NCBI RefSeq assembly: GCF_003315295.1
Contig: NZ_QNRI01000002.1
Span: 434,001-498,000 of the forward strand
Length of the DNA stretch: 64,000 nucleotides
Direction: 5' to 3'
Origin: Paraliobacillus ryukyuensis
GTDB lineage: Bacteria > Bacillota > Bacilli > Bacillales > Amphibacillaceae
Shown: positions 26,217-34,256 of the stretch, piece by piece
Position numbering within the stretch: position 1 is the stretch's first letter
Layout: each line of letters opens with the position of its first letter
Made by a program: the position numbers and the translations under genes
Notes under the pieces: model-generated
Database searches by the model: none
What the model saw: only the letters and a program-made list of their open reading frames with translations
Told to the model about the DNA's origin: nothing

Positions 26217-26408
26217 ATGGACATAAAAGACGTATTAGTAGATATTGAAAAGGTTGTTTGGGAAGAACACCAGGTGAAATTGACGGATACCAATCGAGGT
26301 CAAATGATGATGGCTTTAAAGAAGTTATATGGTGCAGCTTATAAATCTGGAATGGAAGAAGGCGTAAATGTATCAAAACAGTTTGATACCCTTAGAAATA
26401 AACCGTAA
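26217..26408 (+). CDS. Small conserved-looking hypothetical protein (63 aa)
   Basis: 63 residues, soluble and charged, mostly helical (DIKDVLVDIEKVVWEEH, then a second half RGQMMMALKKLYGAAYKSGM). GAGGAG precedes the ATG at good distance. It lies 78 bp before rpiA in the same direction. No motif suggests a function; absence of membrane segments and of a signal peptide makes it cytoplasmic. Confidence 0.65.
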   Translation: MDIKDVLVDIEKVVWEEHQVKLTDTNRGQMMMALKKLYGAAYKSGMEEGVNVSKQFDTLRNKP

Positions 26409-26486
26409 ACTCTCTGTCTGTTGCTAGAAGAGGATTTTTAACTGATAAAGAAAACGTTATAATAATGGGAAGAGGGCGGCGTTATA

Positions 26487-27167
26487 ATGGCTGATTTAGA
26501 AATGATTAAGCGTAAAGTAGGAAAAGAAGCATCTCAGTTTGTTGAAAGTGGTATGACCATTGGTTTAGGCTTTGGCTCCACTGCATATTGGTTAATTCAA
26601 GCACTTGGGGAACGTGTAAAAAATGGCGAGATATTTTATGGTGTCCCGACTTCTAATCAAACGGCAGAATGGGCGAAAGAGGTTGGTATCCATTTAACAG
26701 ATTTTGCTCATGTGACGACATTAGATGTAGCCATTGATGGTGCTGATGAAGTTGATGAAAATTTTCAATTAATTAAAGGTGGCGGTGGCGCGTTACTTCG
26801 AGAGAAAATTGTAGCATCTGCTGCTAAAGAATTTATTGTTATTGTGGATTATACCAAAATAGTGCAAAAATTAGGTGCGTTTCCATTGCCGATTGAGATC
26901 ATTCCATTTGGTTATGAACGAACCCAAAAACAAATTGCCGATTTAGGACTTCATCCTGCTCTTCGAAAGGAAGAAGAAGTTTATCTGACGGATAATGGAA
27001 ATTATATTCTGGATTGTGATGGGGGAGTTATTGAAAATCCATCCGAATTAAGTCATACCCTTCATAATATACCTGGTGTTGTTGAATCAGGTTTATTTAT
27101 TGATATGGCAGCCAAAGTCATTGTGGGGAAAGAAGACTCGATAGAGATATTAGATGTAAAAAAATAA
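26487..27167 (+). CDS. rpiA: Ribose-5-phosphate isomerase A
   Basis: 226 residues, full length for RpiA. Signature blocks are intact: GLGFGSTAYW (phosphate loop), DGADEVDENFQLIKGGGGALLREK with the catalytic Asp-Glu pair and lysine, and the C-terminal GLFIDMA. It interconverts ribose 5-phosphate and ribulose 5-phosphate in the pentose phosphate pathway. Good ribosome site (AGAGGGCGG). It is followed by a two-way terminator shared with the phosphoesterase gene on the other strand. Confidence 0.97.
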   Translation: MADLEMIKRKVGKEASQFVESGMTIGLGFGSTAYWLIQALGERVKNGEIFYGVPTSNQTAEWAKEVGIHLTDFAHVTTLDVAIDGADEVDENFQLIKGGGGALLREKIVASAAKEFIVIVDYTKIVQKLGAFPLPIEIIPFGYERTQKQIADLGLHPALRKEEEVYLTDNGNYILDCDGGVIENPSELSHTLHNIPGVVESGLFIDMAAKVIVGKEDSIEILDVKK

Positions 27168-27187
27168 GTTAAGTCCTTATTGGCAAA

Positions 27188-27235
27188 CGCAAAAAAACTT
27201 CGCAACGTTTATATTCAGTTGCGAAGCTTTTTGCT
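27188..27235. terminator. Bidirectional terminator between rpiA and the phosphoesterase
   Basis: AAAAAAACTTCGCAAC pairs with GTTGCGAAGCTTTTT across an 11-nt loop, with A and T runs on both sides. Confidence 0.9.
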
Positions 27236-27237
27236 AT

Positions 27238-27960
27238 TTATCCATTTTTACCTGTTCGCAGGATTTGTTCCATCATGTCAATGTTTGGATAATTATTATC
27301 TTTATAAGCTTGAATTGTTTTCTCAATATCATAGTCAACACGCTCAATGGATGCTGAAACAGTATTTTTGTTGATCTCAATAGCTGCATAAGATGCTTTT
27401 GTAACACCATCAAATGGAAGACCGACACTACCAAGATTAACAATGGTTTTTCCATCTACAGGACGGATATAGGCTTGATGGATGTGTCCATATAAATAAA
27501 TATCAGCTTCTGTATCTTTCGTTAATTTATCAGTTATTTCTGCATCGGATGCGCTTGGAAGAACCACATCAAACAAACTTGATGGTGTGGCATGAAAACC
27601 GTGAATCGTGACACCTTCTTTTATGAATGATAAGTCAGATGGTAAGTTCGATAAGTAATCGATCTCTGCTTGATCGAGTTGTGACACAGCCCACTCTCTT
27701 TCTTGATTCATTAGCTCAAGGGCCTGATCTGGAACTTCGCCTTGTTGGACACCACGTACAATCCATTCGTCAGCATTTCCTTTAATAACTGTTGCATCTA
27801 AATCTTGAACCAGTTTAATCGAATGTTTGGGTTCAGGACCTCGATATGCGATATCACCAAGTACAACAATTTGATCAATTTGTTTTTCCTTAATGTCTGC
27901 TAACACAGCTTCTAAAGCAGTTGCGTTCCCGTGTATGTCTGATATAAAAGCTATCCTCAT
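27238..27960 (-). CDS. Calcineurin-like metallophosphoesterase
   Basis: 240 residues with the ordered metal-binding motifs of the superfamily: DIHGN (residue 8), GDIAYRGP, GNADEW, HGFHAT and GHIHQ. This short, single-domain type (YfcE/YvnB-like in size) acts on small phosphodiesters or phosphoproteins; the substrate is not evident. AAGGAGG precedes the ATG. A truncated relative occurs at 3522. Confidence 0.9.
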   Translation of the reverse strand: MRIAFISDIHGNATALEAVLADIKEKQIDQIVVLGDIAYRGPEPKHSIKLVQDLDATVIKGNADEWIVRGVQQGEVPDQALELMNQEREWAVSQLDQAEIDYLSNLPSDLSFIKEGVTIHGFHATPSSLFDVVLPSASDAEITDKLTKDTEADIYLYGHIHQAYIRPVDGKTIVNLGSVGLPFDGVTKASYAAIEINKNTVSASIERVDYDIEKTIQAYKDNNYPNIDMMEQILRTGKNG

Positions 27961-28097
27961 TTTTCTCCTCCTTGCATATTATCTATAATAACTTTTCCCT
28001 TGATAAGGTGACACTAATCAATAATTTGGTAATCCTTTTTCTTTGTTTTATCGTAATATTTTTTCTATGTCAATATTAAAAAATTTTAAATCCTAGT

Positions 28098-28123
28098 GTT
28101 TAAACTTCGTAAAACGTGGTAAA
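28098..28123 (+). promoter_or_regulatory. Possible sigma-B-type promoter of the Hsp20 gene
   Basis: GTTTAA (28098-28103), a 14-bp spacer, then GGTAAA resembles the general-stress consensus GTTTAA / GGGTAT. It lies about 45 bp before the Hsp20 start. No CIRCE element was seen. Confidence 0.3.
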
Positions 28124-28164
28124 AAATATACTGAAATAAATAATCTTTAGTGGAGGTGTTAGTT

Positions 28165-28599
28165 ATGGCAAATTTATTTCCTCGTAGAAATGACATGTTT
28201 GACTGGCTACCATCTTTTCTAAAAAATGATCAAGGAACATCGTTATTTGACACATCTTTTAGTTTTGAAACACCAAAAGTGGATGTGAAAGATAAACGTG
28301 ATCATTATGAAATGGTAGCAGAGGCTCCAGGTTTTTCAAAAGATGACATCGTAGTAGAATACAAAGATGGTTATTTAACAATTCAAGGTAAAAAAGAAGA
28401 TACGGTGGAAGAAAAAGATGAACAAGATCATTACGTTCGAAGAGAAAGAAGTTATGGTTCATTTCAACGTAGTTTTTATGTTGGCGATGTAGACGAGCAA
28501 AAGATTACAGGTCAATTTGACAATGGCTTGTTGACATTACAAGTGCCTAAGTCAGATGATGCGCATGATTCTTCCACTTATAAAATTGAGATAAAATAA
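28165..28599 (+). CDS. Hsp20/alpha-crystallin small heat-shock protein
   Basis: 144 residues from the ATG at 28165 (TGGAGGTG upstream). A short N-terminal arm (FDWLPSFL) is followed by the alpha-crystallin domain, residues about 40-135, with EAPGFSKDDIVVEYKDGYL, RRERSYGSFQRSFYV and GLLTLQVPK. The C-terminal tail contains TYKIEIK, close to the I-x-I/V motif used in oligomer assembly. A cytoplasmic chaperone that holds unfolding proteins. Single gene. Confidence 0.95.
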   Translation: MANLFPRRNDMFDWLPSFLKNDQGTSLFDTSFSFETPKVDVKDKRDHYEMVAEAPGFSKDDIVVEYKDGYLTIQGKKEDTVEEKDEQDHYVRRERSYGSFQRSFYVGDVDEQKITGQFDNGLLTLQVPKSDDAHDSSTYKIEIK

Positions 28600-28631
28600 A
28601 AAATGTACTCCTCATTTCCAAGGGAGCAGGT

Positions 28632-28665
28632 AAAGGAGATAGGTCAATGGCCTATCTCTTTTCTA
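28632..28665 (+). terminator. Terminator after the Hsp20 gene
   Basis: AAAGGAGATAGG pairs with CCTATCTCTTTT around a short loop. Confidence 0.75.
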
Positions 28666-28696
28666 GTCATAGAAGATAGTTGGAAGGAGTAAGGGT

Positions 28697-29695
28697 ATGG
28701 AATTACAACTTATTGAAGTATACATACCAAATGAGCAAACAGATTATTTTGAAAAGAAAATCGAGGAGTTTTCCATTTTATCGCATTGGCGAACACGGGT
28801 GTCAGATCAAGAGCGAGTATTTAAGCTTTTGATTGAAAAACAAGATGCGGAACGAATTTTAGATTACTTAGAGAAAGAAGCGAATTATCATCAACGGATG
28901 CGTGCTCTATTGTATAATGTTTCTACTTACGTTCCTCGAATTGAAAGGGAAGAAGAGGAGTCTGTGTCTGAAGAAGAAAAGCAGGCAGAAACATTGCGTG
29001 CTAGTAGACACGAATTGTACCAAGTAGTTGACTCGTCTAGTGAGATTACTACGAATTTCACTTGGATGTTGGTATTAGCTGCCATTGTTGCTACAGCAGG
29101 AATTGTTAAAAATAGTGCAGCTGTGGTGATTGGGGCAATGGTTATCGCGCCGTTAATTGGTCCGTTTACCGCATTAGCTTTTTCTGCTGTGTTAGGGGAT
29201 TATAACTTAATGCGACGTTCGGCAACAACAGCAGTATTTGGTCTCATTGTTCCTATTTTTATTGCAATATCATTTGGCATGCTGTTTGATTTACCGATAT
29301 ATAGTGATGAATTTCTAGCACGTACACACATCGAGTTAATGGATATCATTTTAGCATTAGCAGCGGGAGTGGCAGGAGCGTTGTCTTTTGTCAAACGTGT
29401 ATCAGAGGCACTGGTTGGCGTAATGGTTTCTGTAGCCCTATTACCGCCTGCTATTTGTTTTGGCATGATGTTAGGCGCTGCTGAATGGAGTGAATCAGTG
29501 ACACCGCTAATTTTGTTACTTGTAAATATCCATGCGATATTACTATCTGCGATTGCGGTGTTTTGGCTGACGGGCATTAAACCAGTGAATTGGAAAGAAA
29601 TTAAGGCAGCAAACACCTCACGTGTGATTGCATTACTATTCGTTAGTGCAGTGATTTTGATTTTAGGAACCATTATTTATTTTATAACGGTGTAA
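28697..29695 (+). CDS. DUF389 / TIGR00341-family membrane protein
   Basis: 332 residues. Residues 1-115 are a soluble domain with an acidic stretch (EREEEESVSEEEK); residues about 125-330 contain six or so helices with the family's motifs (KNSAAVVIGAMVIAPLIGPF, LAAGVAGALSF, VALLPPAICFGMML). Members are widespread, of unsettled function, and suggested to be transporters. AAGGAG precedes the ATG. It stands between the Hsp20 and sigma-factor genes with no sign of co-transcription. Confidence 0.88.
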   Translation: MELQLIEVYIPNEQTDYFEKKIEEFSILSHWRTRVSDQERVFKLLIEKQDAERILDYLEKEANYHQRMRALLYNVSTYVPRIEREEEESVSEEEKQAETLRASRHELYQVVDSSSEITTNFTWMLVLAAIVATAGIVKNSAAVVIGAMVIAPLIGPFTALAFSAVLGDYNLMRRSATTAVFGLIVPIFIAISFGMLFDLPIYSDEFLARTHIELMDIILALAAGVAGALSFVKRVSEALVGVMVSVALLPPAICFGMMLGAAEWSESVTPLILLLVNIHAILLSAIAVFWLTGIKPVNWKEIKAANTSRVIALLFVSAVILILGTIIYFITV

Positions 29696-29741
29696 TAGGC
29701 TTGGCTTATTTCTATCGAATTTAGCAAAACTGTTCATAAAC

Positions 29742-29795
29742 TTCAATTTTGACGTATAAATTAAGGCAAATACCGCTATATTTTTCAATTTTGAC
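29742..29795 (+). promoter_or_regulatory. Direct repeat upstream of the sigma-factor gene
   Basis: TTCAATTTTGAC occurs at 29742-29753 and at 29784-29795, exactly 42 bp (four helical turns) apart, in the 200-bp gap before the sigma-factor start. It may be a regulator-binding or autoregulated promoter element; the link is positional only. Confidence 0.4.
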
Positions 29796-29900
29796 AGCAC
29801 TTATAAAAAATACGCTATCTGCCATTCAAATCAAAGTCTTTTATGCTTGTAGTACCGACGGAATAAAGCGAGAAGGTACCTTGCTCAAAAGGACAAACTG

Positions 29901-30410
29901 GTGAATAACGATGATTTGCATTTTGAACAATTAGTAGCACAATTCGAACCAATGATTTATCATCTGTTGCATAAATACCATATCCGAGATAGGGAGAAAG
30001 ATTTTTATCAAGAAGGAGTAATCGCATTATGGCGAGCGAAGCAATCCTATGATCCGACCAAAGGGGAGTTTTCAACTTATGCGTATTTCCTCATTCAAAA
30101 GGCTTTTTTTACGATCATACGAAAAGAAAATAAGCGGAAGGAAAAGCAACAACAATACATGCACTATGTACAAGCGGAGTCGTTAAGCTATAATAATGAA
30201 CTTCCATTTGATCCCTATTTATTAGAAGCAATTAAGCAAACATTAAGTAAGGATCAGATGACTTGGTTTGAAGGGAAATTTTTTCACCAACAGACAAACA
30301 AACAGATTGCGAGAGCAGCAGGTGTTACGGAAAGTGCTGTCAAGAATTGGGGAAGATTTGCTAAACCAAAGATAAAACGAGTGATGAAGCGACAACAATA
30401 TGATCAATAG
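29901..30410 (+). CDS. Sigma-70-family RNA polymerase sigma factor (small)
   Basis: 169 residues from the GTG at 29901, with AAAAGGAC upstream. Region 2 is at about residues 8-80 (HIRDREKDFYQEGVIALWRA, then GEFSTYAYFLIQKAF) and region 4 at about 110-165 with a helix-turn-helix (TNKQIARAAGVTESAVKNWG). The size and lack of region 3 are like ECF or SigH/ComX-type factors of firmicutes. No anti-sigma factor gene is adjacent, so how it is controlled is unclear; two direct repeats upstream may matter. Confidence 0.87.
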   Translation: MNNDDLHFEQLVAQFEPMIYHLLHKYHIRDREKDFYQEGVIALWRAKQSYDPTKGEFSTYAYFLIQKAFFTIIRKENKRKEKQQQYMHYVQAESLSYNNELPFDPYLLEAIKQTLSKDQMTWFEGKFFHQQTNKQIARAAGVTESAVKNWGRFAKPKIKRVMKRQQYDQ

Positions 30411-30431
30411 TTAACTAAGTTGATAAGAATG

Positions 30432-30487
30432 AAGCATAGTTAAAATACCACGTTAGGAAAAGACAGTATTTCGACTATGCTTTAATT
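30432..30487 (+). terminator. Hairpin after the sigma-factor gene
   Basis: AAGCATAGT (30432 on) pairs with ACTATGCTT, with an inner AAATAC/GTATTT helix and a weak T-rich tail. Another stem (GCAAACAAC / GTTGTTTGC) overlaps the amidase stop codon. Confidence 0.5.
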
Positions 30488-30515
30488 TATACATGACGCA
30501 AACAACTATTTTTCA

Positions 30516-31952
30516 TTATGAAAGATTTGGTTGTTTGCGGTGTAAGGTGGCTTGTTCGTAACTGTAACCAAGCGCGATCAAAGTTGGTTCTTGATAAGCA
30601 TAAGAGGTGAAAGTTACCCCAACTGGTTTTCCTTCTGGCGTATAACCTGCAGACACCGTGATAGAAGGATAGCCTGCTTTAGCAGGTAGACCTGCTCCAA
30701 AATTATTGGGAGATAAAATGGCATCTAACGCAAGTTCATTCATTACTTTATCTATCCCTGCTTCACGACTGTAGTAAATGTCTGCTTCCCTACTCTTGAG
30801 ATAAGCGGGATCATTCGGATCATCACTCATTGCTTCTGAATCACTAAGTAATGCTTGGTTATATAATAAAGCAATATGTTTATGTGCTTGATTATACTGG
30901 ATAATATCTGCTAAGGAATGGGCAGATACGCCAGCCGATACATTAGCTAAATAAGCGTTTAAATCATGCTTGAATTCATGCTTCATCACGACCATATCTA
31001 AGTCAGGTTGCGCAAGGTTGATTGAATCAATTATGATTGCACCTTGCTCTGTCATATCGACAATTGCTTGCTCCATGACCTGTTGTTCTGCTTCAGAAAG
31101 GGATGAAAAAGCTTCGCGATCGATACCAATTCTAGCTCCATGTAATGCTTGATTATGTAAATGAACTGTGTAATCTTTTGACGTATTCCCCGGGAAATTT
31201 TCCATTGCTGGATCTTCAGGGTCTTTTACAGCAATTGCAGTTAGTAATATAGCTGCATCTTCCACACAACGGGTCATTGGGCCAGCGGTATCTTGGCTAT
31301 GGGAGATAGGGATAATTCCAGTTCGACTAATAAGACCAACTGTGGGCTTAATACCTACTAACGAATTGCTGCTAGCTGGACTGAGGATAGAGCCAGATGT
31401 TTCCGTACCAATACCAGCTGCGGCGAAATTTGCGGCAATAGCAGACCCAGTGCCAGCACTTGAACCACCCACATCGAAATGACCAGGTCCATAAGGATTC
31501 AATACTTGACCGCCAAGCGAACTATATCCATTCGGCATATCATAAGCCATAAAGTTGGCAAACTCAGTTAAATTTGTGGTGGCGAGAATGATAGCACCAG
31601 CCGCGCGAAGTTGCTTAACAAGAAAGGCATCTTCGGGCGCATAGTTATTTTTTAGAGCTACCGAACCAGCTGTCGTAGCCATTTTTTCTTCCGTGTTGAT
31701 ATTGTTTTTGATCACAATTGGTATTCCGTAAAGGGGGCTTTGTTCGGTTTTCCCACGGTTTTCATCACAGTATTCTGCTATTCGTAAAGCATCAGGATTC
31801 ACTTGTCTAATAGAATTCAGCACAGGTCCACTTTGGTCGTATGTATAAATCCTTTCTAAATAAGACGTTACAAGTTCAACAGAAGTAGTTTCTCTTGCTT
31901 GTAGTGCCTGTTGCAATTCAGGGATATTTTTTTCACTAATAGTAATCGCCAT
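30516..31952 (-). CDS. Amidase (amidase-signature family)
   Basis: 478 residues. The Ser-cisSer-Lys triad is readable: Lys in YGIPIVIKNN (about residue 82), the cis-Ser in DVGGSSAGTGSAIAANFA and the nucleophile Ser in GIGTETSGSILSPAS. The glycine-rich motif has Ala and Thr where GatA has Gly. Alone, not next to gatB/gatC, and with the PSITVSAGYTPEGKPVG ending of single-gene amidases, so it is more likely a stand-alone amidase than GatA. Substrate unknown. GAAAGGAATTG precedes the ATG. Confidence 0.92.
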   Translation of the reverse strand: MAITISEKNIPELQQALQARETTSVELVTSYLERIYTYDQSGPVLNSIRQVNPDALRIAEYCDENRGKTEQSPLYGIPIVIKNNINTEEKMATTAGSVALKNNYAPEDAFLVKQLRAAGAIILATTNLTEFANFMAYDMPNGYSSLGGQVLNPYGPGHFDVGGSSAGTGSAIAANFAAAGIGTETSGSILSPASSNSLVGIKPTVGLISRTGIIPISHSQDTAGPMTRCVEDAAILLTAIAVKDPEDPAMENFPGNTSKDYTVHLHNQALHGARIGIDREAFSSLSEAEQQVMEQAIVDMTEQGAIIIDSINLAQPDLDMVVMKHEFKHDLNAYLANVSAGVSAHSLADIIQYNQAHKHIALLYNQALLSDSEAMSDDPNDPAYLKSREADIYYSREAGIDKVMNELALDAILSPNNFGAGLPAKAGYPSITVSAGYTPEGKPVGVTFTSYAYQEPTLIALGYSYEQATLHRKQPNLS

Positions 31953-32115
31953 GCAATTATCAATTCCTTTCTAGATTTTTTATTGTAATTAGTTTATCAA
32001 TAATATCAAACTTCTACCAGGAACGGTAGGATAAACAAGATAACATACGCGAATGCTATGGTTTATGATATAGTTGGAAAGTAAGGTCAGATGTATGATG
32101 AAAAAGGAGAGCAAT

Positions 32116-33237
32116 ATGTTTACTGATAATTTACAGCCATTTTTACAAGAAGCATGGAAATCTGCCCAGTTTACTGCACCATTACCGATTCAAGAACAAA
32201 CATTTAACGCTATCTATGACGGCAGGGATATCGTAGCGGTATCACCTACTGGTAGTGGGAAAACTGTCGCCTATCTTATTCCTTTATTAGAGAAAATAGA
32301 TCCTACCATCAAACAAGCGCAAGTGCTAATTTTGGCATCTTCACAGGAATTAGCAGCTCAGATTCATCAAGTCGTTAGACAATGGACGGTTGGATCAGCC
32401 ATTAACAGTATCATGTTAATTGGTGGTGCGAATATCAAACGCCAAATCGAAAAACTAAAGAAAAAGCCACAAATTGTTGTTGGTACACCGGGAAGAGTAC
32501 TAGAACTAATTAAACAAAAAAAGTTTAAAGTCCATGAATTGAATGGAATTGTTTTAGATGAAGCGGATCAATTGTTAGTGCCAGAACACCGCAATGATTT
32601 ATTCGGTATTATCAAGGCCACACCAAACGAACGCCAGTTACTCCTGTTTTCTGCTACAATTGATGAAGCATTAGCAGAAGAATCGCAACGTTTTATGGAT
32701 AAGCCCGAAGTCATTCGAATCGACCAAGAGGAAGCAGGCACACCTCACGTGTCCTATGAATATCTCCGTTGCGAAGAGCGGAAGAAAATTGATGTTTTGC
32801 GTAGTTTGGCTCGTCATTCAGAAGAACAGATGCTTGTGTTTTTTGATAATATAGGTGATTTAAATGTCACTGCAGAGAAGTTAACGTATATGGGGATAAG
32901 TGTCGAACCTTTGCACGGAGAAGTAGGTAAACAACAACGCGAAAGAGCCATTCGCTTATTCTCTAAAGGAGAGGTACAACTGTTGTTAGCTACAGATGTA
33001 GCTGCTCGTGGATTAGATGTAAAAGGTTTGTCGAGCGTAATCCAAATGGATGTGCCAAGGGAAGCTGACAGTTATCTACATCGAGCGGGAAGGACCGGTC
33101 GAGTCGGATCAACTGGTGGCATGGTTCTATCCTTAGTAACAGATGCAGAATTGAAAAAATTAGATCAATTAACTGAAACGTTAGCTATTGATGTCCAAGA
33201 GAGAGTTTTACAAAAAGGGAAGTTAGTTGATAAGTGA
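32116..33237 (+). CDS. Short DEAD-box RNA helicase (YfmL-like)
   Basis: 373 residues from the ATG at 32116 (AAAAAGGAGAG upstream; upstream in-frame codons lack a ribosome site). All core motifs are present: PLPIQEQTF (Q), SPTGSGKT (I), GTPGRV (Ib), DEAD (II), FSATI (III), ATDVAARGLDV (V) and HRAGRTGR (VI). There is no C-terminal RNA-binding extension. Size and the LLILASSQELAAQIH variant of motif Ia resemble Bacillus YfmL, linked to ribosome assembly at low temperature. Single gene. Confidence 0.92.
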   Translation: MFTDNLQPFLQEAWKSAQFTAPLPIQEQTFNAIYDGRDIVAVSPTGSGKTVAYLIPLLEKIDPTIKQAQVLILASSQELAAQIHQVVRQWTVGSAINSIMLIGGANIKRQIEKLKKKPQIVVGTPGRVLELIKQKKFKVHELNGIVLDEADQLLVPEHRNDLFGIIKATPNERQLLLFSATIDEALAEESQRFMDKPEVIRIDQEEAGTPHVSYEYLRCEERKKIDVLRSLARHSEEQMLVFFDNIGDLNVTAEKLTYMGISVEPLHGEVGKQQRERAIRLFSKGEVQLLLATDVAARGLDVKGLSSVIQMDVPREADSYLHRAGRTGRVGSTGGMVLSLVTDAELKKLDQLTETLAIDVQERVLQKGKLVDK

Positions 33238-33240
33238 AAA

Positions 33241-33282
33241 AATGGACAAATCAAGTGTTTACACTTTGATTTGTCCATTAAT
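33241..33282. terminator. Bidirectional terminator between helicase and hemolysin III genes
   Basis: ATGGACAAATCAAGTGT pairs with ACACTTTGATTTGTCCAT, serving convergent genes. Confidence 0.85.
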
Positions 33283-33925
33283 TTATTGGGAGCACATACA
33301 ATATGACCGTGAAAAAGTGGAGAATCGTTCCTGCTAATACAAACAAGTGCCATAAGGCGTGATGGAATTTAAACCATCGCCACATATAAAAAATGGCACC
33401 AACGGTATACAAAATTCCTCCGATCACAAGTAGTATGATTCCATTTGGCGCAATTTTTTCTGTTAATGGTCCCCATGTAAAAACAATTAACCAACCCATT
33501 ACAATGTAAAGAATGGTGGAGATAAATAGAAATTTTTTTACGAAGAATATTTTGAAGATTGTTCCACCAATAGCAAGTCCCCAGACAATACCAAATAAAG
33601 TCCAACCAGCAGTACCTTGCACAACAACAAATAAAAACGGTGTATAGGTGCCGGCAATGAAAAAGTAAATGGACGAGTGATCTAGAATTTCGAATACATC
33701 TTTGGCTTTGCCATCACGAAGACTATGCAAAATAGTTGATGACGTATAGAGCAGCACCATCGTCGCTCCGAATAATGTGAAACTAACAACGTGCCAAGCA
33801 CTTCCTTGTAATGAAGCAAACACAATTAACAAAACCAATGCGGCAATACTAATAAGAATGCCGATACCATGCGTAATTGAATTAGCCAGTTCCTCGTCAT
33901 TCGTAAATCGGTGCGTTTCTGCCAT
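33278..33925 (-). CDS. Hemolysin III / PAQR-family membrane protein
   Basis: 215 residues from the ATG at 33925, preferred over 33949 because GAGGTGAG lies eight bases before it. Seven membrane helices with the PAQR signature: SITHGIGILISIAA with its histidine in helix 1, ILDHSSIYFFIAGTYTPF in the middle, and HALWHLFVLAGTILHFF near the end, whose histidines and Asp form the predicted metal site. Homologues include Bacillus YplQ/hemolysin III; membrane homeostasis roles are proposed for the family. Confidence 0.93.
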   Translation of the reverse strand: MAETHRFTNDEELANSITHGIGILISIAALVLLIVFASLQGSAWHVVSFTLFGATMVLLYTSSTILHSLRDGKAKDVFEILDHSSIYFFIAGTYTPFLFVVVQGTAGWTLFGIVWGLAIGGTIFKIFFVKKFLFISTILYIVMGWLIVFTWGPLTEKIAPNGIILLVIGGILYTVGAIFYMWRWFKFHHALWHLFVLAGTILHFFTVILYVLPIN

Positions 33926-34015
33926 TTCAGTGCTCACCTCTTCTCTCATTTTCTATTATATATTATGAACTGCTTAGATTAGATTTGCAATCTCAACCTT
34001 TTTGCAAACAAAAAA

Positions 34016-34058
34016 GTACTCATCGGACCGTTTTCTCGATGAGCACGTCAAATATCGG
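34016..34058 (-). terminator. Orphan minus-strand terminator
   Basis: CTCATCG and CGATGAG (about 34019-34045) form a stem that, on the minus strand, is followed by ACTTTTTTG. No gene on that strand lies upstream, since the next gene at 34257 is on the plus strand; the terminator may mark a lost gene or an unlisted RNA. Confidence 0.5.
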
Positions 34059-34095
34059 CGTTCAGAAGCTGAACATCGGCGCTCAGTAGTCGAAG
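34054..34095. repeat. 21-bp repeat, ATCGGCGYTCA type (locus 2)
   Basis: Two units 21 bp apart share ATCGGCGTTCA/ATCGGCGCTCA but have different second halves (GAAGCTGAAC, GTAGTCGAAG). Same pitch and core as the array at 21616. The remainder of 33926-34256 contains the orphan terminator and promoter sequence for the ROK kinase. Confidence 0.75.
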
Positions 34096-34256
34096 ATCAT
34101 CCACCGCAGCGCCAGGTTGTTCTTCTTCGATACGCAATCTAGCAAAACATCATTAAATGATTAAAACGAGATAAAAAAATATTTTATCTTTTTTTAATAG
34201 AGTGATACATTATATGTATAACGTTTTCAAAAACAATATAGCGGAGGTTTGATGTG

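Noticed and set aside
30516-31952. GatA subunit of the Asp/Glu-tRNA amidotransferase
   Set aside because: No gatC or gatB adjoins and the glycine-rich motif differs (GGSSAGTG); a stand-alone amidase fits better.
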